Source of the DNA: Gemmataceae bacterium
GTDB taxonomy: Bacteria > Planctomycetota > Planctomycetia > Gemmatales > Gemmataceae
Assembly: GCA_947490035.1 (NCBI GenBank)
Contig: CANLGS010000309.1
Coordinates: forward strand, 1 to 5,827
Direction: 5' to 3'
Length of the DNA stretch: 5,827 nucleotides
Shown: piece after piece, positions 1 through 5,303 of the stretch
How positions within the stretch are numbered: the first letter of the stretch is position 1
Layout: every line of letters begins with the position of its first letter
The notes under the pieces: generated by a model
Told to the model about the DNA's origin: nothing
What the model saw: the letters and a program-made list of their open reading frames with translations, nothing else
The model's database searches: none
Translations under genes and position numbers: made by a program

Positions 1-2
1 GA

Positions 3-128
3 GTGCCCCAATCCCAGCAAGAGGCAATGAAACGACGCAAGATCATGAGGAAGGCACGATCCAAGAAGCAACGGCCAATACTCATGGCCGACTTGGAGCG
101 CAGGTATCGCGAATCGCCTGGATTCTAG
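3..128 (+). CDS. Possible C-terminal end of a basic protein, or a small ORF
   Basis: An open frame enters near the window's left edge and ends at TAG 126-128. From the ATG at 27 it would encode about 33 residues, very rich in Lys and Arg (MKRRKIMRKARSKKQRP and onward). It could be the 3' end of a gene beginning outside the window or a small protein starting at GTG 3 or ATG 27; no convincing ribosome binding site is visible. Third codon positions are less G/C-rich than in the main genes here, which argues for acquired DNA or against coding. I do not recognise a family. Confidence 0.25.
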   Translation: MPQSQQEAMKRRKIMRKARSKKQRPILMADLERRYRESPGF

Positions 129-143
129 CCCTCTCGCGGATCG

Positions 144-338
144 TTGAATCTTAACGCACCCATCGACCGGCCGTGGCCTGCGAAGGACGACTGGCGACCC
201 GTCGCGAATGACCAAGACGAGTTGCTGAAGCGAATCGCGGAAGTCCTCCGGTCGCCTTCAGTGCGCGCGACCATCGACTCGCTGCTCGCGTTGAGCAACG
301 AGAAGAACCAGCCCCCTGAGACCGAGACGGCCGCGTGA
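144..338 (+). CDS. Small hypothetical protein, 64 residues
   Basis: An open frame from TTG 144 to TGA 338 encodes 64 residues. The start is a rare TTG with at most a weak upstream purine stretch (GCGGA). Codon use is G/C-rich at third positions, as in the real genes here, and the middle (about residues 24-51) looks like an amphipathic helix, with an acidic, Pro/Thr-rich tail. It lies in the same frame as the ORF ending at TAG 126-128, with no other stop between, so the two could be pieces of one broken gene. No family recognised and no functional motif seen. It is probably unrelated to the riboswitch operon, because a possible terminator lies between. Confidence 0.35.
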   Translation: MNLNAPIDRPWPAKDDWRPVANDQDELLKRIAEVLRSPSVRATIDSLLALSNEKNQPPETETAA

Positions 339-403
339 CCCGCGGATTTTCGCGCGAATTCCGTTGCCGCGTTCGCGAGCGGACCGTATCCTTCTCGCAA
401 TGC

Positions 404-419
404 ACTGCGTTCGCGCAGT
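404..419 (+). terminator. Possible weak hairpin terminator
   Basis: ACTGCG (404-409) and CGCAGT (414-419) form a perfect 6-bp stem around a TTCG loop. It is followed by CGCTTT, which is a poor T-run. It could end transcription from the small upstream ORFs and insulate the riboswitch operon. The short stem and weak T-tract keep confidence low. Confidence 0.3.
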
Positions 420-423
420 CGCT

Positions 424-450
424 TTGACAACTTAAGTTGGTGAGTATCTT
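424..450 (+). promoter_or_regulatory. Possible sigma-70-like promoter overlapping a 12-bp palindrome
   Basis: A perfect -35 consensus TTGACA lies at 424-429, with TATCTT at 445-450 as the nearest -10 candidate. The 15-nt spacing is short, and a start point about 7 nt further on would leave the 5' strand of riboswitch helix P1 (446-453) untranscribed, so this exact pairing is doubtful. An alternative -10 is TAAGTT (433-438), which would place the start at P1 but lacks a good -35. The perfect palindrome CAACTTAAGTTG (428-439) overlaps and could be a regulator site or chance. Confidence 0.25.
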
Positions 451-605
451 ATCCAGAGTGGCTGAGGGGCCAGGCCCGACGACGCCACAGCAACCGGTCT
501 GACGACGCGCGTTTCACAACCCGCGTTCCAGATGCAGGTGCTAACTCCTGCCCGGCAAACGCCCTCCCCGATCGCGGGGTGCGGTATGGCCGGGGAAGAT
601 AAGAT
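446..605 (+). promoter_or_regulatory. SAM-I class (S-box) riboswitch aptamer
   Basis: This leader RNA element binds S-adenosylmethionine and controls the downstream genes. Helix P1 is ATCTTATC (446-453) with GATAAGAT (598-605). P2 is GTGGC (458-462) with GCCAC (484-488), interrupted by the kink-turn-type elements CTGAGGG and CGACG. P2b is GGG (466-468) with CCC (475-477). The conserved GCAACC is at 490-495. P3 is GTCTG (497-501) with CAGAT (529-533), extended by ACGCG (505-509) with CGCGT (522-526). The conserved J3/4 stretch AGGTGCTAACTCC is at 536-548. P4 is CCCGGC (551-556) with GCCGGG (589-594), capped by CCCCG/CGGGG (566-570/575-579). The hallmark pseudoknot is present: CAGG in the P2 loop (471-474) pairs with CCTG (547-550). 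From memory the Bacillus yitJ S-box has CUGG and CCAG there, so pairing is kept by compensatory change. Long P3 and P4 arms explain the 160-nt length. Known SAM-I switches reduce expression at high SAM. Confidence 0.96.
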
Positions 606-648
606 CTCGCGCGGGCCAGCCCGATCCGGCCCCGTCGTACTCTTATCT
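597..648 (+). promoter_or_regulatory. Candidate switching helix of the riboswitch expression platform
   Basis: AGATAAGA (597-604), which includes most of the 3' strand of aptamer helix P1, is perfectly complementary to TCTTATCT (641-648). This helix and P1 cannot form together. That is the usual design of an antiterminator or antisequestor formed when SAM is absent. The enclosed segment can also fold (GGGC 613-616 with GCCC 619-622 cannot close well, but GGGCC 613-617 with GGCCC 628-632 can). A classic terminator with a T-run is not evident before the start codon, so whether control is transcriptional or translational is unclear. Confidence 0.55.
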
Positions 649-750
649 CACCACACCCGCCCATCACGGCGGCACTTCTGGTTAAGCACTCCCCAACGAT
701 TGCATTCGTTTTCGCGCGCCGCGCGAGTTGTTCCTTACAGGGGTTGTGCT

Positions 751-2022
751 GTGCCGAGTAACGACTTCGTCCTCGGGCTGAAGTGCCGCGTGTGCGGCAA
801 ACTCTACCCGAAGGCCGCGACCTTCTTCTGCCCCGATGACTCCGGGCCGCTCGAAGTCGCCTACGACTACGACAAGATCAAACCCAACGTCAGCCGCGCG
901 AAGTTCGCCGCGCGCCCGAAGAACATGTGGCGCTACAAGGAACTGCTCCCGCTCGACGGTGAACCCACCGTCGGCCCGCAGGTCGGCGGCACGCCGCTCA
1001 TCCGCGCCGACCGGCTCGCAGACGCGCTCGGTGTCGAGCGCCTGTGGATCAAGAACGACGCGGTCAATTTCCCGACGCTCTCGTTCAAGGATCGCGTCGT
1101 GTCGGTCGCGCTCTCGAAGGCGCGCGAACTCGGCATGCGGATGGTCGGTTGCGCCAGCACCGGCAACCTCGCGAACAGCGTCGCGGCGCTGGCCGCGTCC
1201 GCGGGTCTGGAAACGATCATCCTCGTTCCGGCCGACCTCGAACGCGTGAAGATTTACGGCACCGCGATCTACGGCGCGAAGGTGGTCAAGGTCGCGGGCA
1301 CTTACGATCAGGTGAACCGACTCTGCACGCAGATCGTGATGAAGTACGGCTGGGGCTTCGTGAACGTGAACCTCCGACCGTTCTACGCGGAAGGGTCGAA
1401 GACGGTCGGCTTCGAGATCGCCGAAGACCTCGGCTGGCGGTTCCCGCAGCACGTCGTTTCGCCGATGGCCGGCGGCGCACTCATCGGCAAAATCTATAAG
1501 GGCTTTACCGAACTCAGCCGGCTCGGGCTGGTCGATCAGCCGGTGACGACGAAGATGTACGGCGCGCAGGCGACCGGGTGCAACCCGATCAGCGACTGCG
1601 TGAAGTCGAACCGCGACCGGCACAAGCCGATCCGCACGCCGAACACCATCTGCAAGAGCCTCGCCATCGGCGACCCGGCCGACGGGTACTTCGCGGCGAA
1701 GCTCATCAAGGACAGCGGCGGCTGGGCCGATGACGCCACCGACGCCGAGATCGTGGACGCGATGCTGCTGCTCGCGAAGACGGAAGGCGTGTTCGCGGAG
1801 ACCGCCGGCGGTGCGACGCTCGCGGTCGCGCGGAAGCTGATCGAGTCGGGCCGCATCCCGCGTAACGAAGAGATCGTGATCTGCATCACCGGTAACGGCC
1901 TGAAGACGCAGGACGCGGTGTTCGACGCGATCGACGAACCCGCGACGATCAAGCCCGCGCTCGCGGACTTCGAGGCGCTCGCGGGTCTGGGTCAACTGAC
2001 CGCCGAGCCGGTGCTGGCGTGA
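751..2022 (+). CDS. thrC: Threonine synthase family PLP-dependent enzyme
   Basis: A 423-residue fold-type II PLP enzyme. Family members convert O-phosphohomoserine to threonine and phosphate in the cytosol. The N-terminus has a zinc-ribbon-like segment with Cys12, Cys15 and Cys27, but the usual fourth Cys is replaced (CPDD, 27-30). The substrate-loop motif GGTPL is at 79-83. SFKDR at 111-115 supplies the PLP lysine, Lys113, although the usual NPTGSFKD lead-in here reads FPTLSFKD. The phosphate-binding segment ASTGNLANS is at 135-143, and ITGNGLKTQ near the C-terminus is typical of threonine synthases. I chose GTG 751 because AGGGG (739-743) sits 7 nt upstream, homology begins just after it, and an in-frame extension to ATG 532 would run through the riboswitch. 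The stop overlaps the next gene by 4 nt. SAM-riboswitch control and the linked sulfur-carrier genes raise the alternative that it makes a sulfur amino acid, possibly homocysteine. Family assignment is secure; exact reaction is not. Confidence 0.9.
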   Translation: MPSNDFVLGLKCRVCGKLYPKAATFFCPDDSGPLEVAYDYDKIKPNVSRAKFAARPKNMWRYKELLPLDGEPTVGPQVGGTPLIRADRLADALGVERLWIKNDAVNFPTLSFKDRVVSVALSKARELGMRMVGCASTGNLANSVAALAASAGLETIILVPADLERVKIYGTAIYGAKVVKVAGTYDQVNRLCTQIVMKYGWGFVNVNLRPFYAEGSKTVGFEIAEDLGWRFPQHVVSPMAGGALIGKIYKGFTELSRLGLVDQPVTTKMYGAQATGCNPISDCVKSNRDRHKPIRTPNTICKSLAIGDPADGYFAAKLIKDSGGWADDATDAEIVDAMLLLAKTEGVFAETAGGATLAVARKLIESGRIPRNEEIVICITGNGLKTQDAVFDAIDEPATIKPALADFEALAGLGQLTAEPVLA

Positions 2023-3380
2023 CGCGATGGGTCGGTCTGGTGTGCGCGTTCGCGGCGCTGGTCGGTGTGGCGGCGCTGCTCGCCGCCGTGCCGCGCACCG
2101 CGTTCACGATGTACGACGAAGGCGTCTACTACTACCAGGCGGTGCTACTCGCACGCGGTCAGGTGCCGTACCGCGATTACTTCGTCCCGCAACCGCCCGG
2201 CATCCTGCTCATCGGTGCCGTGAGCGAGTGGGTTGGGGCGGGCATCGCCGGGGTTCGGGCGTTCAACTGGGCGTGCGGGCTGGTGTTGCTCTGGCAGACG
2301 TGGCGCCTGACAAAGCCGCTCGCGGCTTCGCAAGCGAGTGGCTTCGCGGTCGCGCTTGTGGCTGTAACGGTGGTGTTCGCCTACCAGTCGATCCACGGCG
2401 CGACGAACACCCCGGCCGCGTGCCTGGAAGTCGCCGCGGCGCTGCTTCTTCTTGGCACGAACAATCGCCGGTTCGCGCTCGCGGGGTTGGTGATCGCGCT
2501 TGCCACGGCGATGCGACTGCCGTCACTGCTCGCGGCACCGGGACTGCTCCTGCTGATTGGGTTCGCGGACGGGCGAGAGGGCTTCTGGAAGCGGGCGCTG
2601 TGGTTCGTCGGTGCGCTCGGTGTCGGGTGTGCGGCGATCCACCTGACGCTCGCGGCGACGCTGCCGTCCTACTTCGACAACGTGATCGGCTTCCAACTGA
2701 ACCGCGTGCGAACGGACGGCGACCGCGCCGGGCAGGTGCGGGAGCTACTCAACGAACCCGCGGTGTTTCTGGGACTGCCGGCGGCGCTGTGGTTCTTGCG
2801 AAGCGGACCGCCGAAGTTGCGAGGCGTTGCGGCGCACGCGCTGCTCGGTGCGGTCCTCATCAGCGTGACGGGCAACACGCTCTCGGTGATGTACTACCTG
2901 CCGCTGTTGCCGCTGTTCGCGGTGTGCACCGCGGTCGCGGTTGTGAGGCTGGCGGAAGGTGTGTCGCGCTGGTTCGCGCTGGTGCCGCTGGTAGCGATTG
3001 CGATCCGCGCGCCGGCGATCGTGAACGTGATCCTGATTCAGCTTCAGCCGAATGAGGAGCACGCGGCTTGTGTCGCAAGCGTGCGCGACGCACCGGGCGA
3101 AGTGGTGCTGGTCGCGGACGGGCGAATCGCGAGGCTGGCCGGGAAGCGCCTGCCCGCCGATTACTACGCGACCGACCCGAACGCGTTGCACCTGCTCGGC
3201 CGCGAGAAGTTCCACGCGTGGTTCGCCACCGTGCTGCCGACGGTCGATATGGTGGTGGTAACGCCGCCGCTGTTGTGGTGGATGTCTTGGGCGAATGTCG
3301 AACAGGTGCGAGCCTCCGGCAAGCCGGTGTTCTTCGATAGTGAAACGACCCGCGCCGCGTTCGACTCGTACCGGCCTTAA
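2019..3380 (+). CDS. Polytopic membrane protein, GT-C (GT39/GT83-like) glycosyltransferase
   Basis: A 453-residue inner-membrane protein with a first membrane helix at about residues 5-24 and roughly ten more hydrophobic segments to about residue 340, then a soluble C-terminal part. The first periplasmic loop carries DEG at 33-35 and PYRDYFVPQPPG at 50-61. This matches the acidic-motif loop of GT-C glycosyltransferases of the ArnT/dolichyl-phosphate-mannosyltransferase type, which use polyprenyl-phosphate sugars as donors; donor and acceptor are unknown here. It starts at GTG 2019, overlapping the thrC stop by 4 nt (GTGA), so translation is probably coupled; there is no good ribosome binding site of its own. 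A role in sulfur amino acid metabolism is not apparent, so its place in this run may be incidental. It contains an in-frame inverted repeat near residues 98-109. Confidence 0.75.
   Translation: MTRWVGLVCAFAALVGVAALLAAVPRTAFTMYDEGVYYYQAVLLARGQVPYRDYFVPQPPGILLIGAVSEWVGAGIAGVRAFNWACGLVLLWQTWRLTKPLAASQASGFAVALVAVTVVFAYQSIHGATNTPAACLEVAAALLLLGTNNRRFALAGLVIALATAMRLPSLLAAPGLLLLIGFADGREGFWKRALWFVGALGVGCAAIHLTLAATLPSYFDNVIGFQLNRVRTDGDRAGQVRELLNEPAVFLGLPAALWFLRSGPPKLRGVAAHALLGAVLISVTGNTLSVMYYLPLLPLFAVCTAVAVVRLAEGVSRWFALVPLVAIAIRAPAIVNVILIQLQPNEEHAACVASVRDAPGEVVLVADGRIARLAGKRLPADYYATDPNALHLLGREKFHAWFATVLPTVDMVVVTPPLLWWMSWANVEQVRASGKPVFFDSETTRAAFDSYRP
2313..2344. repeat. Short inverted repeat inside the membrane protein gene
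   Basis: AAGCCGCTCGC (2313-2323) and GCGAGTGGCTT (2334-2344) are inverted copies with one mismatch around a 10-nt loop. The left part also forms a smaller perfect hairpin, AAGCCG (2313-2318) with CGGCTT (2323-2328). A related stretch, GGCTCGCGGCTAACG, lies in the intergenic gap near 3678-3692. This suggests a short palindromic repeat family that tolerates coding positions, but two partial copies prove little. Confidence 0.35.
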
Positions 3381-3393
3381 CATAGAGGGTGAT

Positions 3394-3666
3394 ATGGCGA
3401 TCAAGGTGCAGATTCCGACGCCGATGCGCGAGCAGTCCGGCGGCAAGGCGGAAGTCGAAGTGACCGGCACGACCGTGAAGGCCGCGCTCGAAGACCTGCT
3501 GCGGCAGTACCCCGCGCTCGGGCCGAAGTTGTTCGCGGACGGCAAGATTCGCCCCTACATAAACGTGTTCCTCAACGACGAGGACATCCGCTACCTCGAC
3601 GAGATGGATACCCCCGTCACCGACGGTATCATCCTCGCGCTGATTCCCGCCGTCGCCGGTGGGTGA
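3394..3666 (+). CDS. CysO/MoaD-like sulfur carrier protein (ubiquitin fold)
   Basis: A 90-residue beta-grasp protein that ends in Gly89-Gly90, the terminus that E1-like enzymes adenylate and convert to a thiocarboxylate. It resembles M. tuberculosis CysO, as I recall that sequence: IPT near residue 7 followed by R and GG at 16-17, NDEDIR at 61-66, TPVTDG at 73-78, and the tail IPAVAGG. CysO carries sulfur to the PLP enzyme CysM for cysteine synthesis; MoaD relatives serve molybdopterin and ThiS relatives thiazole. The tail is already mature, so no protease trimming is needed. ATG 3394 has AGAGGG (3384-3389) just upstream, and only 13 nt separate it from the preceding stop, consistent with one transcript. 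The likely activating partner is the ThiF/MoeB-type gene at 4211. Family is confident; the exact acceptor enzyme is inferred from context. Confidence 0.88.
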   Translation: MAIKVQIPTPMREQSGGKAEVEVTGTTVKAALEDLLRQYPALGPKLFADGKIRPYINVFLNDEDIRYLDEMDTPVTDGIILALIPAVAGG

Positions 3667-3702
3667 CGCTCGCCTTCGGCTCGCGGCTAACGAAGGAAAC
3701 AC

Positions 3703-4041
3703 ATGTCCGATGAAGCGCCAGAAGCGAAGCCCGAAGAGACGCCCGACGGCGCGGCGGTGTTCCCGATGATCCCGGCGGAACTCGGCGTGCATCCGCTGTT
3801 GCTCGCCGCGCTCCACGCCTACGTGTTGCTCGAAGGCTCCGACGCCGCCGTGCTGAACGCCGCGGTCGCGGAGGAGGCGATGCACTACCTCGTCGAGTAC
3901 CTTCAGAGGCTCGACGGCAACGACCTGCGCCGCGTGCGCGAGGACATGACCGCGCTGGCCGGGTTCGCGAAGGCCGAAAAGTGGCCCAAGCAGCACGTCC
4001 GATTCCTGCAAGACTTCCTCAAAGAAAACGGAATAGGTTAG
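3703..4041 (+). CDS. Hypothetical protein, 112 residues, predicted all-helical
   Basis: I do not recognise the family. The first 18 residues are acidic and Pro/Glu-rich, probably disordered. The rest reads as three or four helices: a hydrophobic one at about 30-44 (HPLLLAALHAYVLLEG), an amphipathic one at 47-70 rich in Ala, Glu and aromatic residues, then about 73-91 and 95-109. It has no Cys, no JAMM metalloprotease motif (needed by Mec- or HcyD-like enzymes) and no signal peptide. The start is supported by GAAGGA (3692-3697) 5 nt before ATG 3703. It lies 36 nt after the sulfur carrier and before the E1 gene, so it may be an accessory or partner protein of that system. This is guilt by association only. 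Confidence 0.7.
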   Translation: MSDEAPEAKPEETPDGAAVFPMIPAELGVHPLLLAALHAYVLLEGSDAAVLNAAVAEEAMHYLVEYLQRLDGNDLRRVREDMTALAGFAKAEKWPKQHVRFLQDFLKENGIG

Positions 4042-4042
4042 C

Positions 4043-4198
4043 AGGGTGGGACAAGGCTCTGCGCCGTCCCACCATCTTCATCCTGGTTTTCGTGGCACAG
4101 ACATTCCTGTCTGTGCGCCCGCACCCTCCAAGCACACAGACAGGAATGTCTGTGCCACAAGAGAAGAGGTGGGACGGCGCAAAGCCTTGTCCCACCCT
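4043..4198. repeat. Nested inverted repeat, REP- or MITE-like palindromic element
   Basis: The outer arms, 31 nt each (4043-4073 and 4168-4198), are inverted copies with one mismatch. The inner arms, 24 nt each (4092-4115 and 4135-4158), are perfect inverted copies. Each arm is itself a hairpin: the left outer arm pairs GGTGGGAC (4045-4052) with GTCCCACC (4066-4073), and the left inner arm pairs CACAGACA with TGTCTGTG around TTCC. The whole could form a cruciform in DNA or a long stem in RNA. It occupies nearly all of the gap between the 112-residue gene and the E1 gene. No transposase gene or clear target duplication is visible. Such mobile palindromes are typically moved by an enzyme encoded elsewhere. 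It is open in several frames, so it can produce false ORFs and false N-terminal extensions. Confidence 0.85.
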
Positions 4199-4210
4199 AC
4201 GAAACACACC

Positions 4211-5266
4211 ATGACCGACACCAACCCGCTCGAACGATACTCCCGCCAGATGCGGTTCCCCGGGCTTGGCAAGGCCGGGCAGGAGAAGCTGCTCGCGAGC
4301 CGCGTCACGCTGTGCGGGTGCGGCGCGCTCGGCACTGTCCTCGCGAACGTACTCGTCCGCGCCGGTGTCGGCTTCGTGCGCATCATCGACCGCGACTTCG
4401 TCGAGCCGTCGAACCTGCAACGGCAGGTTCTCTTCGACGAATCCGACGTGGCGAACAACCTGCCCAAAGCCGAAGCCGCCGCGACCAAGCTCCGGCAGAT
4501 CAACTCGTCGGTTGTGGTGGAACCGATCGTCGCGGATATCAACCGCACCAACATTGAGAACTTCTGCGACGGCGCGGATATCATTCTTGATGGCAGCGAC
4601 AACTTCGAGATTCGTTATCTCATCAACGATGTCTCAATCAAGCATAACAAACCGTGGATATACGGCGGTGCGGTCGGCAGTCAGGGGATGAGCATGACAA
4701 TCATCCCCAATGAGACGCCGTGCCTGCGATGCGTGTTCGAGGCGGCCCCCGCGCCCGGCGAAACCGGCACCTGCGAAACCGCCGGCGTGTTGGCGCCCGC
4801 AGTGAACATCGTCGCCAGTTACCAGGCAGCAGAAGCTATCAAGCTGCTCTCCGGCAATAAGGCGGTTGTGAACCGCGAACTCATCATCATCGACGTATGG
4901 GAGAACACCAACAAGCGCGTGAAGGTGGCGCCGCTCGCCGGTCGGAAGGGGCAGTGCCCGTGTTGCGCGAAGCGGAACTTCGAGTGGCTCGACGGCGCGC
5001 ACGGCACGCAGACCACCACACTATGCGGGCGCAACGCGGTGCAGGTGAGCCACCGCGTGAAGGGCAAACTCGACTTCGCCTACCTCGCATCTGTCCTGAA
5101 GCAAAGCGGCGAGGTGAGCTACAACAAGTTCCTGCTGAAGTTCCAACTCGTCGAGAACGGCGACCCTTACGAATTCACGGTGTTCGAGGACGGCCGCGCG
5201 ATCATCAAGGGCACGGACGAACCCGACAAGGCCCGCACGCTCTACGCGAAGTACGTCGGCCACTAA
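4211..5266 (+). CDS. E1-like adenylyltransferase, ThiF/MoeB/HesA family
   Basis: A 351-residue ATP-dependent enzyme that adenylates the C-terminal Gly of a ubiquitin-like carrier so sulfur can be loaded. Visible family marks: RYSRQM at 9-14; Gly-rich nucleotide loop CGCGALG at 35-41; DRDFVEPSNLQRQ at 60-72; DGSDN at 127-131 with the metal-binding Asp130; zinc cysteines 171/174 and 249/252; and Cys188, placed like the thiolate Cys of ThiF and MoeB. After the second zinc pair, about 100 residues form an extra domain with LCGRNAVQ at 271-278 and a beta-rich end, similar to what I recall in Bacillus-type long ThiF proteins. There is no rhodanese domain, unlike MoeZ, so sulfur must come from elsewhere. 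ATG 4211 is chosen because RYSRQM is the normal N-terminus; extension upstream would translate the palindromic repeat. No ribosome binding site is visible. The likely partner is the carrier at 3394. Confidence 0.9.
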   Translation: MTDTNPLERYSRQMRFPGLGKAGQEKLLASRVTLCGCGALGTVLANVLVRAGVGFVRIIDRDFVEPSNLQRQVLFDESDVANNLPKAEAAATKLRQINSSVVVEPIVADINRTNIENFCDGADIILDGSDNFEIRYLINDVSIKHNKPWIYGGAVGSQGMSMTIIPNETPCLRCVFEAAPAPGETGTCETAGVLAPAVNIVASYQAAEAIKLLSGNKAVVNRELIIIDVWENTNKRVKVAPLAGRKGQCPCCAKRNFEWLDGAHGTQTTTLCGRNAVQVSHRVKGKLDFAYLASVLKQSGEVSYNKFLLKFQLVENGDPYEFTVFEDGRAIIKGTDEPDKARTLYAKYVGH

Positions 5267-5303
5267 CGCGGTATGATGGAGCAATCTCTTCACGGAGGCG
5301 CCG

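Noticed and set aside
125..430. Antisense open frame of 101 codons at the left end
   Set aside because: It runs across the possible hairpin terminator and the small sense ORF, with no ribosome binding site or domain.
446..605. SAM-IV or SAM-I/IV class instead of SAM-I
   Set aside because: The P1-P4 order, a P4 hairpin inside P1 and the L2 to J3/4 pseudoknot fit SAM-I. No extra pseudoknot stem after P1 was evident, though a covariance-model scan would settle it.
657..672. CCGCC/GGCGG hairpin as an intrinsic terminator of the riboswitch
   Set aside because: The stem is only 5 bp and is followed by CACTTCTGG, with no T-run.
682..1995. Long antisense open frame of about 437 codons opposite thrC
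   Set aside because: It is rich in Arg, Asp, Glu and Val in the pattern produced by reading the opposite strand of a high-GC gene. It has no recognisable domain, and the sense frame is a clear enzyme.
2745..4011. Long antisense open frames opposite the glycosyltransferase, carrier and 112-residue genes
   Set aside because: They cross several convincing sense genes with their own ribosome binding sites and show low-complexity composition typical of shadows.
4043..4198. CRISPR repeat or small CRISPR-like array
   Set aside because: The copies are inverted, not direct, and there are no regular spacers or cas genes.
4046..4210. N-terminal extension of the E1 protein
   Set aside because: The extension translates the palindromic element; the family N-terminus begins at about 4211.
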